54,723 nt of DNA. It comes from Rhodomicrobium udaipurense JA643. Its GTDB lineage: Bacteria > Pseudomonadota > Alphaproteobacteria > Rhizobiales > Rhodomicrobiaceae. Of the stretch, positions 1 through 8,800 are shown in pieces (within the stretch, counting starts at the first letter, position 1; each line of letters starts with the position of its first letter). The notes under the pieces were generated by a model. The model was not told where the DNA came from, made no database searches, and worked only from the letters and a program-made list of their open reading frames with translations. The stretch is taken from contig NZ_JFZJ01000009.1 in assembly GCF_000636015.1 (NCBI RefSeq), forward strand, positions 1-54,723, given 5' to 3'. The position numbers and the translations under genes were made by a program.

Positions 1-24
1 AACGAGAGCTCGCTGCAACCGGGA

Positions 25-50
25 TTCAAATGTCAAATTCGCTCCACTAG
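25..50 (-). repeat. Dispersed GAATTTGACATTTGA-type motif, copy 1
   Basis: Read on the minus strand this is CTAGTGGAGCGAATTTGACA followed by TTTGA. Similar blocks occur at 31344-31372 (inverted), 31396-31421 and 40749-40772. This copy includes the stop codon of the Do-type protease gene. The motif carries a TTGACA, but no matching -10 box was seen. Function unknown. Confidence 0.4.
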
Positions 51-1639
51 CTCACGGCAGGCAGCGCGACAAACCGCTGGTCGCCGTTTCGCTTGACCAA
101 GGCGAGCGCGTTCTTCTTGCCCGACTTGCCGGCTTCGGTCAGCGCCCGCTTCAGATCGCCCGGCCGATTCACCGTCTGATCGCCGACGCGCAGGATGATG
201 TCGCCCTCGGCGAGCCCGGCCTCAGCAGCCTTGCCGCCCGGCTCGACGCCGACAACCGCGAGGCCCTGACGGTCGTTCGGGCTCACATCGGCCGCCGGAG
301 CGACCGCGATGCCGAGATCGTTAAGCCCGGTCCGCCCGTCATCCGAGAGGCTCGCGCGCTGCGTCGGCTTCTCGGGCAACTGGCCGATCTTGAGATCGAC
401 GGTCTTCGTTTCGCCGTCCCGAAGCACGGTGAGCTTCGCGTTGGCACCCGGCGCGATGTCGGCGATCTTCTTCGCGAGGTCGCGCCCATCCTTAACCTGC
501 GTGCCGTCGACTTCGGTGATCACATCGCCCGTCTTGATGCCGGCCTGCTCGGCGGGACTTCCGCTCTGCGGCGCTGCGACCAGCGCGCCCGCTGTGGTCT
601 TGAGGCCTAGGCTGTCGGCAAGTTCGGGCGTCAGCCCCTGGATCTGCACGCCGAGCCAGCCGCGCGTGACGTGGCCCTTGTCCTTCAGCGCCGCCACGAC
701 GCGCTCGACAGTCGGCGCGGGGATTGCGAACGCGATGCCGACCGAGCCGCCCGACGGCGAATAGATCGCGGTGTTGACGCCGATGACCTCGCCGCTTTCG
801 TTGAAGGTGGGCCCGCCGGAGTTGCCCTTGTTGACGGAGGCGTCGATCTGGATGAAGTCGTCATACGGGCCTTCGCCGATGTCGCGGCCGCGCGCCGAGA
901 CGATGCCCGCCGTCACAGTGCCGCCAAGGCCGAAGGGGTTGCCCATGGCGACGACCCAATCGCCGATTTCAGCGCCGGAATGCGAAAACTTCGTATAGGG
1001 AAAGTCGGTGCGGCCATCCACCTTGAGCAGCGCGAGGTCCGTGCGCGGATCGGTGCCGACCACCTTCGCGGTGTAGATCTTGCCGTCGTCCATCACGACT
1101 TCGAGGCTCACCGCGTCCTGCGCGACGTGGTTGTTCGTCACGAGGTAGCCATCGGGCGAGATGAAGAAGCCGGAGCCTTGCGCCGTCACGAGCTGACGCG
1201 GGCCGCCCTTGCCACCCGGCGCGCCGCCCCACGGACCGAAGCCGCCGCGCGGGCCGCCTGGGCCGCCGAAGTAGCGCTCAAGCGGCGAGCCTTCGAAGGG
1301 ATTGCCCCTCGGGCCGCCCTCGTCATCGCCGAACGCCGCCTTGGCCGCCGCGTCCGACTTTACGCGGATCGAAACCACGGCGGGTTTTACCTGCTTCACG
1401 AGGGGCGCGAAGCTCGGCAGTTTTTGCCGCATGCCCTCGCCCTGAGAAACGTTTTCGCCCTGCGCGAACGCACGCGCCGGGTTCGGCTCGAAGGAAGCCG
1501 CACCAACGAACGCGCCGAGCGCGAGCGCAGCCGCCGAGACGTAAATCGTGCCCTTCTTGCCGAACCGGGAAAGAATTACAGAAATTTGAGATTGCTTTTT
1601 TGCCGTGTTCGTCCGGCCTTCGGGAGAAGAGTCCGTCAT
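47..1639 (-). CDS. degP: Do-family periplasmic serine protease (DegP/DegQ/MucD type)
   Basis: Envelope protease/chaperone that degrades misfolded periplasmic proteins. The 530-residue product has an N-terminal membrane/signal segment (about residues 31-48), a Gly/Pro-rich stretch (about 108-147), a trypsin-like domain with the triad His171 (TNNHVAQ), Asp201 (DPRTDLALL) and Ser274 (KGNSGGPT), and two PDZ domains (about 327-418 and 440-527). Length fits the family. An in-frame ORF extends upstream to 1852, but the ATG at 1639 is preceded by GGAGG (cctcc on the plus strand at 1645-1649) five bases away, which decides the start. The stop codon lies inside a short dispersed repeat copy (25-50). 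DegP, DegQ and MucD cannot be separated from sequence alone. Confidence 0.95.
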   Translation of the reverse strand: MTDSSPEGRTNTAKKQSQISVILSRFGKKGTIYVSAAALALGAFVGAASFEPNPARAFAQGENVSQGEGMRQKLPSFAPLVKQVKPAVVSIRVKSDAAAKAAFGDDEGGPRGNPFEGSPLERYFGGPGGPRGGFGPWGGAPGGKGGPRQLVTAQGSGFFISPDGYLVTNNHVAQDAVSLEVVMDDGKIYTAKVVGTDPRTDLALLKVDGRTDFPYTKFSHSGAEIGDWVVAMGNPFGLGGTVTAGIVSARGRDIGEGPYDDFIQIDASVNKGNSGGPTFNESGEVIGVNTAIYSPSGGSVGIAFAIPAPTVERVVAALKDKGHVTRGWLGVQIQGLTPELADSLGLKTTAGALVAAPQSGSPAEQAGIKTGDVITEVDGTQVKDGRDLAKKIADIAPGANAKLTVLRDGETKTVDLKIGQLPEKPTQRASLSDDGRTGLNDLGIAVAPAADVSPNDRQGLAVVGVEPGGKAAEAGLAEGDIILRVGDQTVNRPGDLKRALTEAGKSGKKNALALVKRNGDQRFVALPAVS

Positions 1640-1776
1640 CAATGCCTCCGAGATCGCATGAACGCGGCCTATACCTTGGTTATTCGCCAACCGGCCGCCT
1701 TTGCACTGATGCGAATTTGGGAAGAAGCTTCGCAATGTGAAGTCGCGTCTGCGATTAAATATCTGAAAGCTTAACG

Positions 1777-2313
1777 TCATATGGATCGGGCGCACCCGGC
1801 GGACCTGCGGGTTTGAAGCCGCGTCCCCTCGCCAAAGGACAAGAACGTCCATCCCTCAATGTTCCTAAATTCGATGTATTTATCAATTTGTCGTTCTAAC
1901 AAACCAAGTTTTTTCTCAAAATCTTCCCGCGCCTTTATGCTAGCTTGGTGCAATACTGACGTGTCATCGCGTCGCTTCCCACTATCGTAATCTTTATCAG
2001 CCCGCATATATGACCTTATAATAGAGCCGTCTTGCATGATATCATGCATTGTCTGACCAATGCCATCTATTGGATCAAATAGAAATATAGACTCCCTGGA
2101 TGCCTTTGTGAACGAAATTGATTTTTCTTTTATTTCAGCCTCACTCGCATCATTGCTCAGAATTAAGTAGTATTCAAGCGCACAAATATAAATCGCAAAC
2201 CTTCTATTATATAGATCTAGTCTCGCTTTCGCACTCGCGATTTTCATTTGAGAATAAGCGACAAAAAAAGTCGCTACACCGAGAAATAATACGGCACCGC
2301 TGCTGATGTTCAT
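1777..2313 (-). CDS. Hypothetical single-pass membrane protein, low GC
   Basis: 178 residues with one N-terminal hydrophobic segment (about 3-21), then a charged helical body beginning AKARLDLYNRRF. The pattern of an N-terminal membrane helix followed by a K/R-L-x-LDLY-x-RRF motif resembles a family of small uncharacterised membrane proteins of about 150 residues scattered among proteobacteria; no function is known to me. Base composition is far more AT-rich than all neighbours, pointing to recent acquisition. An AAGGA lies about ten bases before the ATG. The last 15 or so residues are Arg-rich and compositionally like the host, so the original stop may have been lost at an insertion junction. 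It sits between the Do-type protease and trxA, just downstream of the trxA terminator. Confidence 0.65.
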   Translation of the reverse strand: MNISSGAVLFLGVATFFVAYSQMKIASAKARLDLYNRRFAIYICALEYYLILSNDASEAEIKEKSISFTKASRESIFLFDPIDGIGQTMHDIMQDGSIIRSYMRADKDYDSGKRRDDTSVLHQASIKAREDFEKKLGLLERQIDKYIEFRNIEGWTFLSFGEGTRLQTRRSAGCARSI

Positions 2314-2340
2314 CGTGTGTTATCCTTTTGAAATGGGCAT

Positions 2341-2369
2341 AAAAAAACCGCCTGCGAGAGGCGGTTTTT
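2341..2369 (-). terminator. Rho-independent terminator of trxA
   Basis: Perfect 11-bp stem (2343-2353 with 2359-2369) closing a GCGAG loop. Read on the minus strand, GGCGG is followed by seven T residues. It lies about 46 bases after the trxA stop codon. Confidence 0.88.
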
Positions 2370-2415
2370 CGTTCATGCGTGCGGCGCGCTGTGGAGACGG
2401 CCGCGAACAGCTCAA

Positions 2416-2745
2416 TCAGACGGACGCAATCGCGCCCGAGATCCATGCGCGAAGCTGCTGCTTCGGCAGCGCGCCGATCTGCTGGCCCGCAACCTCGCCG
2501 TTCTTGAACAGAAGAAGCGCCGGGATGCCGCGAATGTTGTAGGCCTGCGCGATCCCCGGATTGCTCTCGACGTCGAGCTTCACGACCTTGAGCTGGCCAG
2601 CGAACTCTTCGGAAAGTTCCTCAAGGATCGGGCCGACCGTGCGGCACGGTCCGCACCATTCCGCCCAGAAGTCGACGAGCACGGGAAGCTCGGCATTTTT
2701 CACGTCCTGTTCGAAAGATGCATCGGACACGGCAGTGGTTGCCAT
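2416..2745 (-). CDS. trxA: Thioredoxin
   Basis: 109-residue cytosolic thioredoxin, a protein disulfide reductase working with thioredoxin reductase. The WCGPC active site is at residues 30-34, and the cis-proline loop is RGIPALLLF. Length is typical. The ATG at 2745 was preferred over an upstream in-frame ATG at 2796 because thioredoxins begin close to this point and a GAGG precedes it. A strong terminator follows the stop. It has no co-oriented partner close upstream. Confidence 0.96.
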   Translation of the reverse strand: MATTAVSDASFEQDVKNAELPVLVDFWAEWCGPCRTVGPILEELSEEFAGQLKVVKLDVESNPGIAQAYNIRGIPALLLFKNGEVAGQQIGALPKQQLRAWISGAIASV

Positions 2746-2911
2746 GGAAAGCCTCTTGGTGTTGCGCGGCCCAAACCGCCGCTGATTCAGTCCCACGAAA
2801 GGTAGGAGGGCATGACCGGAAGCGTCAAGATGTCCAGCGCGTCACCCGATCTTGCGCACAGGGATTTGACGGCGGCGAGACCCCACCCCGAACTCAGTCG
2901 AGGTGGCGGTT

Positions 2912-2933
2912 CGCGACGACATCTTTCGTCGCG
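2912..2933 (-). terminator. Hairpin just after the L,D-transpeptidase stop
   Basis: Perfect 8-bp stem (2912-2919 with 2926-2933) with a six-base loop, starting three bases after the stop codon on the minus strand. No T-run follows, so it may stabilise the 3' end or assist termination rather than be a classic terminator. Confidence 0.4.
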
Positions 2934-2936
2934 TGG

Positions 2937-5117
2937 CTACCAGTCGAACGGGCTCCAGCCTTCGCGACCGCGCGACCCCCGTTGAGGCTCGCGGCCATAG
3001 GGGTCGGCACCGCGAACCGGGCGTCCATATTGATCGAGCCGCTGGGTGCTATCCTGCGCCTCCCGCTGCGGAGGTGCCGACTCCTGCGCAACCGCAACGA
3101 CGGGGTCGCCCTCAAACCGGTAGTTCTCACCCTTCAGGGCACTCGCCACACGGGCGTCGAGGCCGTAGAGATCCGAAAAATAGCGAATCTCGCCCTTCTC
3201 GTCCGGCGCCGCCGTGAAATACACCATGTGAACCGGGATCGCCTTGGTGAGCTTGTTCTCGGTCGTCTGACCGCTCTCGATCTGGCGGCGGATCTGCTCT
3301 GGCGTCGTCCCGTTGTCGTACGCGAGAATGACTTCAGCGAAACGAACCGGATTTTGCGTGCGCATGCAGCCATGGCTGAAAGCGCGCGTCGCCGAGCCGA
3401 ACAAGCTCTTTTCCGGCGTGTCGTGCATGTAGACGTCGTGCTTGTTGGGGAAGCGGAATTTCACCACGCCGAGCGCATTTCGCGGACCTGCAGGCTGAAT
3501 GAAACTGTAGCGACGCGCGTCCACGCGCGACCAGTCGACGGAATCGGGATCGACATCGTGCCCGTTATAGGTCACGCGAAGGCCGCCCATGCGCTGAAGA
3601 ACGCTCGACGCGCCGCCACCTCCGCCGCCGCTCGGGCGGCCGCCGAAGAACGAGAAGAGGTCTTCCGAGGGGCCGCTCGGCGCCGCTCGCCTCAGCTTCG
3701 GTGCAATCTCATTCGCCTTTATGCCGTCCGGAACGCCCCATTCGGGATTGAAGATGACGAACTGCATTTTTGCCGAGAACGATGGCGTCTGCGATGTGGG
3801 CTTGCCGACGACGATGCGCTCCTGAAACGCGACCCGGCCGCGATCGAAAACGCGCGTGATCTGTTCCGGGATCGAATTCCACACATTGAACTCGCCGAGA
3901 TCGTCCGGCATCCAGCGCCAGCGCTCCATGTTCACGATGAGGCGCATCTTCTTTTCTTCGACCGAGCCGCCCGCGCCCTCGTTCAGCGCCGCGCGAAGCT
4001 TCTTGTCGATGATGCCGTTTACATTGAGGCCACGTTCCTTCTGGAAGCGGTTCACCGCCACGAGCAGCGCCTCGTCGTAAATCGTGTCGCGCGGCGCGTC
4101 GAGACCGGCGTTGAGGCGCTTCCTGATAAGCGCGATCTGCGCGTCGTCATCGCCGGGCTTGAATGTTTTCCCGGCCGGGATGCGGATGGATGATGTGCCG
4201 CTGTCTGTCGTCTTGTCGAGCGCGATGAGAGCCTGGCGGAGCCGCTTGAACTGCTCCGATTTCGGATGGAGGCCTCGCAGATAGGCATCGGCATCGTCAG
4301 CGGCGGTGACGGCTTCAAGCACGGATTTCGGCTCATAAACATGCGGCTTGCGGTCCATCGCAGGACTGATGGAAGGAGGATCGACACGGCCGCCGCGTGC
4401 ATGGCGCGCATATTTGAGGATTGCGAGGCTAAGCTTCACCTCGGCTTCGGCGCGCGCTTCTGGCGTCTCGCCCGCGCTGGCGGGAAGCTCGAACGCCGAG
4501 GCTTCGAGGCCATAGCTGTCGGCGGCGCGGATCTCGCGGATGGCCTTCGTTGCGGCGGGCGTGAAGCCCTCGGCCGAGGTCCAGATGGGCTTGCCCTTGG
4601 TCGCGGTGTAGAAGGTCTTCACGGCGCTGACATCGTCGCGCGCATCCGCCTTGCTGCCTGCGTTGGCGGCGCGCTCCACAACGAGCGGCGCAACGGGATC
4701 GCCAGCGGGCGCTTCAGCGGCAACCGCCGGATGCGCGGGCGCACCGGGCGCGAGCAGGGCTGGGCCGTCCTCGTCGTCCTTCGGAGCGAGGGGATCGGGA
4801 GTTGCATTTTCGACCGTAGACTCGATCGGTGCGGCGGGCGGGGTCTCGTGCTTCGCGGCGGCATTTCTGACGGAGGGATTGCCCTCATGTGTGGCAGCGG
4901 TGCCGGGTGCATGCGGCGAAACTTCCGCCTTGATATCGTCCAGAGAACCGGGCGCCGGTGCGGCGTTTTCGGGCGCCGCTTCGGTCTGGGGCTCCGTCGC
5001 CAGCGCATCCAGATCGGCGAGCGGCGGGCGGCTATCCGCATCCTGCGCCATCGCCTGCGGGACAACGGCCGAGAGACAGGCGATCAGCGCCAGCCGCGAC
5101 GTAAAACTCACCTTCAT
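2937..5117 (-). CDS. Secreted L,D-transpeptidase (YcbB/YkuD type) with peptidoglycan-binding domain
   Basis: Periplasmic enzyme that would form 3-3 peptidoglycan cross-links or attach proteins to the wall. The 726-residue product has a signal peptide (about 1-25, ending AMAQ), an Ala/Pro/Glu-rich low-complexity stretch (about 26-150), an YcbB-like scaffold, a peptidoglycan-binding domain (about 323-380) and a YkuD domain (about 425-610) with catalytic SHGCMR (His582, Cys584). A Gly-rich loop (about 492-503) interrupts the catalytic domain, in line with YcbB-type insertions. The ORF runs open to 5264, but the ATG at 5117 starts a proper signal peptide and follows GGAGAGGG. Which cross-link it makes cannot be told from sequence. 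Confidence 0.93.
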   Translation of the reverse strand: MKVSFTSRLALIACLSAVVPQAMAQDADSRPPLADLDALATEPQTEAAPENAAPAPGSLDDIKAEVSPHAPGTAATHEGNPSVRNAAAKHETPPAAPIESTVENATPDPLAPKDDEDGPALLAPGAPAHPAVAAEAPAGDPVAPLVVERAANAGSKADARDDVSAVKTFYTATKGKPIWTSAEGFTPAATKAIREIRAADSYGLEASAFELPASAGETPEARAEAEVKLSLAILKYARHARGGRVDPPSISPAMDRKPHVYEPKSVLEAVTAADDADAYLRGLHPKSEQFKRLRQALIALDKTTDSGTSSIRIPAGKTFKPGDDDAQIALIRKRLNAGLDAPRDTIYDEALLVAVNRFQKERGLNVNGIIDKKLRAALNEGAGGSVEEKKMRLIVNMERWRWMPDDLGEFNVWNSIPEQITRVFDRGRVAFQERIVVGKPTSQTPSFSAKMQFVIFNPEWGVPDGIKANEIAPKLRRAAPSGPSEDLFSFFGGRPSGGGGGGASSVLQRMGGLRVTYNGHDVDPDSVDWSRVDARRYSFIQPAGPRNALGVVKFRFPNKHDVYMHDTPEKSLFGSATRAFSHGCMRTQNPVRFAEVILAYDNGTTPEQIRRQIESGQTTENKLTKAIPVHMVYFTAAPDEKGEIRYFSDLYGLDARVASALKGENYRFEGDPVVAVAQESAPPQREAQDSTQRLDQYGRPVRGADPYGREPQRGSRGREGWSPFDW

Positions 5118-5397
5118 AACAACCCTCTCCAGCCCCAAGGCCCTCAGGCCCGCCGCTTGCCCGACGCGCGACGCCCTGGTACAGACCGCCATACTCACAG
5201 AAAAAGGGGCAGCCGAATGCGCGTTTTCGCGAACGCGCTCCAGTCGCCTACCCATGTTTCGCACACGTTAAGCGGTAAAAACAGACGTGGCAAGTTAACG
5301 ATAGCACAACCTTGAGACGCGGCGCGCTTTAGCTTTCCCGTATGGCCGGAACGGTCACAGGAGCCGCATCGCGGTCACTGCGACCGTATTCGGAAGA

Positions 5398-5784
5398 TTA
5401 GTCTTTCACCGCGACGACTTCGATCTCGACATGCGCGCCACCCGGAAGCGCCGTGATGCCGATGGTCGTGCGCGACGGGTATGGTGCCGTGAAGTGCGTC
5501 TCATAGACGGCGTTCATGGCCGCGAAGTCGGTCATGTCGGTGAGGTAGACGTTCGACTTCACGACATTGTCGAGGGTCAGGCCCGCCTCTTTCAGCACGG
5601 CGGCGATGCCCTTCAGGATCTGGTCCGTCTCGGGGCCCGCGCCGCCCTCGACGAGCTTGTTCGTCGCCGCGTCGGTGCCGAGCTGGCCCGACAGGAAAAG
5701 CGTGTTACCCGCCCAGACGGCGCGGGAATAAGGCCCGAGCGCCTTTCCAAGGCCCGGTGCATCAATGATGGCGCGACGTGTCAT
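5398..5784 (-). CDS. ridA: RidA/YjgF enamine-imine deaminase
   Basis: 128-residue protein that hydrolyses reactive enamine/imine intermediates released by PLP enzymes. The conserved Arg in YPSRTTIG and the C-terminal GGAHVEIE, with its catalytic-site Glu, are present; length is typical. The start is fixed by GGAGG (cctcc at 5790-5794) five bases before ATG. The stop of NAD-glutamate dehydrogenase lies 86 bases upstream on the same strand, so co-transcription is possible and both would act in amino acid catabolism. RidA function within the wider Rid family is inferred from the Arg. Confidence 0.93.
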   Translation of the reverse strand: MTRRAIIDAPGLGKALGPYSRAVWAGNTLFLSGQLGTDAATNKLVEGGAGPETDQILKGIAAVLKEAGLTLDNVVKSNVYLTDMTDFAAMNAVYETHFTAPYPSRTTIGITALPGGAHVEIEVVAVKD

Positions 5785-5870
5785 GGTATCCTCCGAAATC
5801 GCCTGTTCGGGCCAAGGGATACACGAGCCAGCGGCGTCGGGGAAGCGCGTTCGCGCCGCCATTTGGGGCC

Positions 5871-8800
5871 TTACGGCGCCGAAAGATCGCGGAATTGCGC
5901 CACGGCCACGGTGAGCTTTGCGAGCGTCAGGCCGCGCCCCGAGAGCACCTCGGCGAGCCCTTCGGCGACGCGGCTCACCGCCGCTTCGTTTCGGGCGCGC
6001 CATGTCGCGAAATCCGGGCGTCGCGTCGATTGCGCGAGGATGCTGCGGGCGAGCCGCCGCTGCGCCGAAGCGATGCCCGCGAGGCTCGCGTCCACGGCGA
6101 GACGGTTGAAATGGTCGCCGCCCGCGAGCGCCTCAGACGCCGCCGCGATGTCGTCCAGATGGAACGCGTCGCGGATGGCGAACACGACGCGTGCAGCGTC
6201 CTCGACCGACGTTTCCATGTCGCCAGCGACGCGCACGATGTCGAGCGCCTGCGCCAGCGGTTCGAGCGCCGCGACCCGCCGGGCGAAATCGGGCGATAGG
6301 CCGGTCTCACGCAGACGCTCCTCAGCCTCGCCGAGCCGCGCCACCGCCTTTTCCGGCAACAGCGTCGCCATCGCGGCTGAAAGGGCTGCGATGCCTTGCG
6401 CATAGGGCGCGATGCCCTGCTCCAGCCCGTCCCTGAAGCGGTGTTGGCGGAGGAAAAAGCCACTCTGCCGCCGTAGCAGATCGCGCACGAAGCGATACAG
6501 CCGCAATTGCTCCGCGCTGTCGATCCGGCCGTCGAGTGCATCGAGCCCGGCGTGGATCGCGGGGAGATCGTAAATCGCGCTCACCGCCGCGAAGGCGCAG
6601 GCGACGGCCTCCGGCGGCTGTCCGGTTTCGTCCATCAGCCGCACGACGAAGGTCGGGCCGCCGCGATTGACGATGTCGTTCGCGAGGCTCGTCGCGATGA
6701 TGGCGCGGCGCAGCGGATGCGCGTCGATTTCGGCGGCGAAACGCTCGCGCATGGCGGGCGGGAAATAGGCCGGGAGTTCGCGGGCAAGCCACGGATCGTC
6801 CAGCGCCTTCGTCTTCACGAGGTCGTCTTCGAGCACGATCTTCGCGTAGGCGAGCAGCACGGCGAGTTCGGGCCGCGTCAGCGGCTTCCCCTGCGTCGCG
6901 CGCTCGGCAAGGTGGGCGTCGGTCGGCAGGGCTTCCACGGCGCGGTTGAGGCGACCTTCCTTCACGAGGCGCTGGATGAGCCGCTGCTGGAAGCCGAGTT
7001 CGGCCAGTCCGTCGCTTTCGGCCACACTGAGCGCCAGCGTTTGCAGATAGTTGTTGCGCAACACGGCTGCGGCGACATCGTCGGTCATCGCGGCGAGGAT
7101 CGCGTTGCGTTCCGGCGTGTTGATCTTGCCTTCCGCCACCGCGCGGCCGAGCGCGATCTTGATGTTCACCTCCACGTCGGAGGTGTTCACGCCCGCCGAG
7201 TTGTCGATGGCGTCGGTGTTGATGCGACCACCTGCGAGCGCAAATTCGATGCGCCCACGCTGCGTAACACCGAGGTTCGCGCCCTCGCCTATTACCCTCG
7301 CGCGAAGCTCGTTCGCCGCCGCGCGGATCGCGTCGTTCGCCTTATCGCCGGCTTGCGCGTCTGTTTCGGTGCTGGCGCGCACATAGGTGCCGATGCCGCC
7401 GAACCAGAGCAGATCAACATCCGCGCGAAGGATCGCAGCCATCACGTCTTGCGGGGTCGCCTGCGCGCCGACGCCAAGCAGCTTCCGCGCGGCCTCTGAA
7501 AGCGCGATGGACTTCTCCTTGCGGCTGTATATGCCGCCGCCCGCCGAAATCTTCGCCCTGTCGTAATCCTGCCAGCTCGAACGCGGGCGCTCGAACAGGC
7601 GCTTTCGCTCATCGAAGCTCGTCTCGGTGTCCGGGTCGGGATCGATGAAGATGTCGCGGTGATCGAAGGCAGCCACGAGCCGGATCTTCCGCGATAGCAG
7701 CATGCCGTTGCCGAACACGTCGCCCGACATGTCGCCGACGCCCGCCACCGTGAACGTCGTCGTCTGGATATCGACGTTCAACTCGCGGAAATGGCGCTTC
7801 ACCGCCTCCCACGCGCCACGCGCCGTGATGCCCATCTTCTTGTGGTCGTAGCCCGCCGAGCCGCCGCTCGCGAACGCATCGCCGAGCCAGAAGCCGCGCT
7901 TCGTCGCGATCTCGTTCGCGAAGTCTGAAAACGTGGCGGTGCCCTTGTCGGCCGCGACCACAAGATACGGGTCGTCGCCATCGCGGCGCACGGTGTCGGC
8001 GGGCGGCACGATCTCGCCCTTCACGAGATTGTCGGTGAGCGAGAGGAGGCTCGACACGAAGCCCTCATAGGCCGCCACGCCCTCGTCATAGGTCGCGTCG
8101 CGGTTCAGCCCAGCCGACGCGCGCGGCACAAAGCCGCCCTTTGCGCCCTGCGGCACGATCACGGCGTTCTTGACCTGCTGCGCCTTGGCGAGGCCGAGAA
8201 TTTCGGTGCGGAAATCCTGCGGGCGGTTCGACCAGCGAAGCCCGCCGCGCGCGATGGGTCCGCCGCGAAGATGCACGCCCTCGAAGCGTGGCGACGAAAC
8301 GAAGATCTCGGCATGGGGCTTAGGCGCGGGCAACCACTCGATGTCGCGGCTTCGGAGTTTGAACGCGATGGTCTCGGGCGGCATGCCGTCCGCGCTCCGC
8401 TGATAGAAATTCGTACGCAGCGTGGCGCCGATGAGCGAGGCGAGTTGCCTCAGGATGCGGTCATCGTCCATCGACGGGATCGCGTCGAGCGCGGCGAAGA
8501 TGCGCTCTGCAATGGCCTGCCGCGCGGCCTCGCGCTCCGCTTCGCCGCCTTTCGCCGGATCGAACATCGTCTCGAACAGACGGAACAGGTCGGCGGCGAT
8601 TGCGCCATGCTTGTCAAGCGTCTCCGCAACATAGGCGGCGCTGTAGGTCGTCCCCGTCTGGCGGTAATAGGCCGCATAGGCTCGGATCAGCGCCGCCTGC
8701 CGCCAGTCGAGACCCGCCGTAAGAATCAGCCCGTTGAAGCGGTCGTTCGGCACGGCATCCGCCCACACGGCGAGAAAGCCGTCCTCCAGCGCCTCGCGCC

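Noticed and set aside
671..1774. 367-residue plus-strand ORF opposite the Do-type protease
   Set aside because: Arg/Ala-rich shadow of a clear minus-strand gene; no ribosome site or family features.
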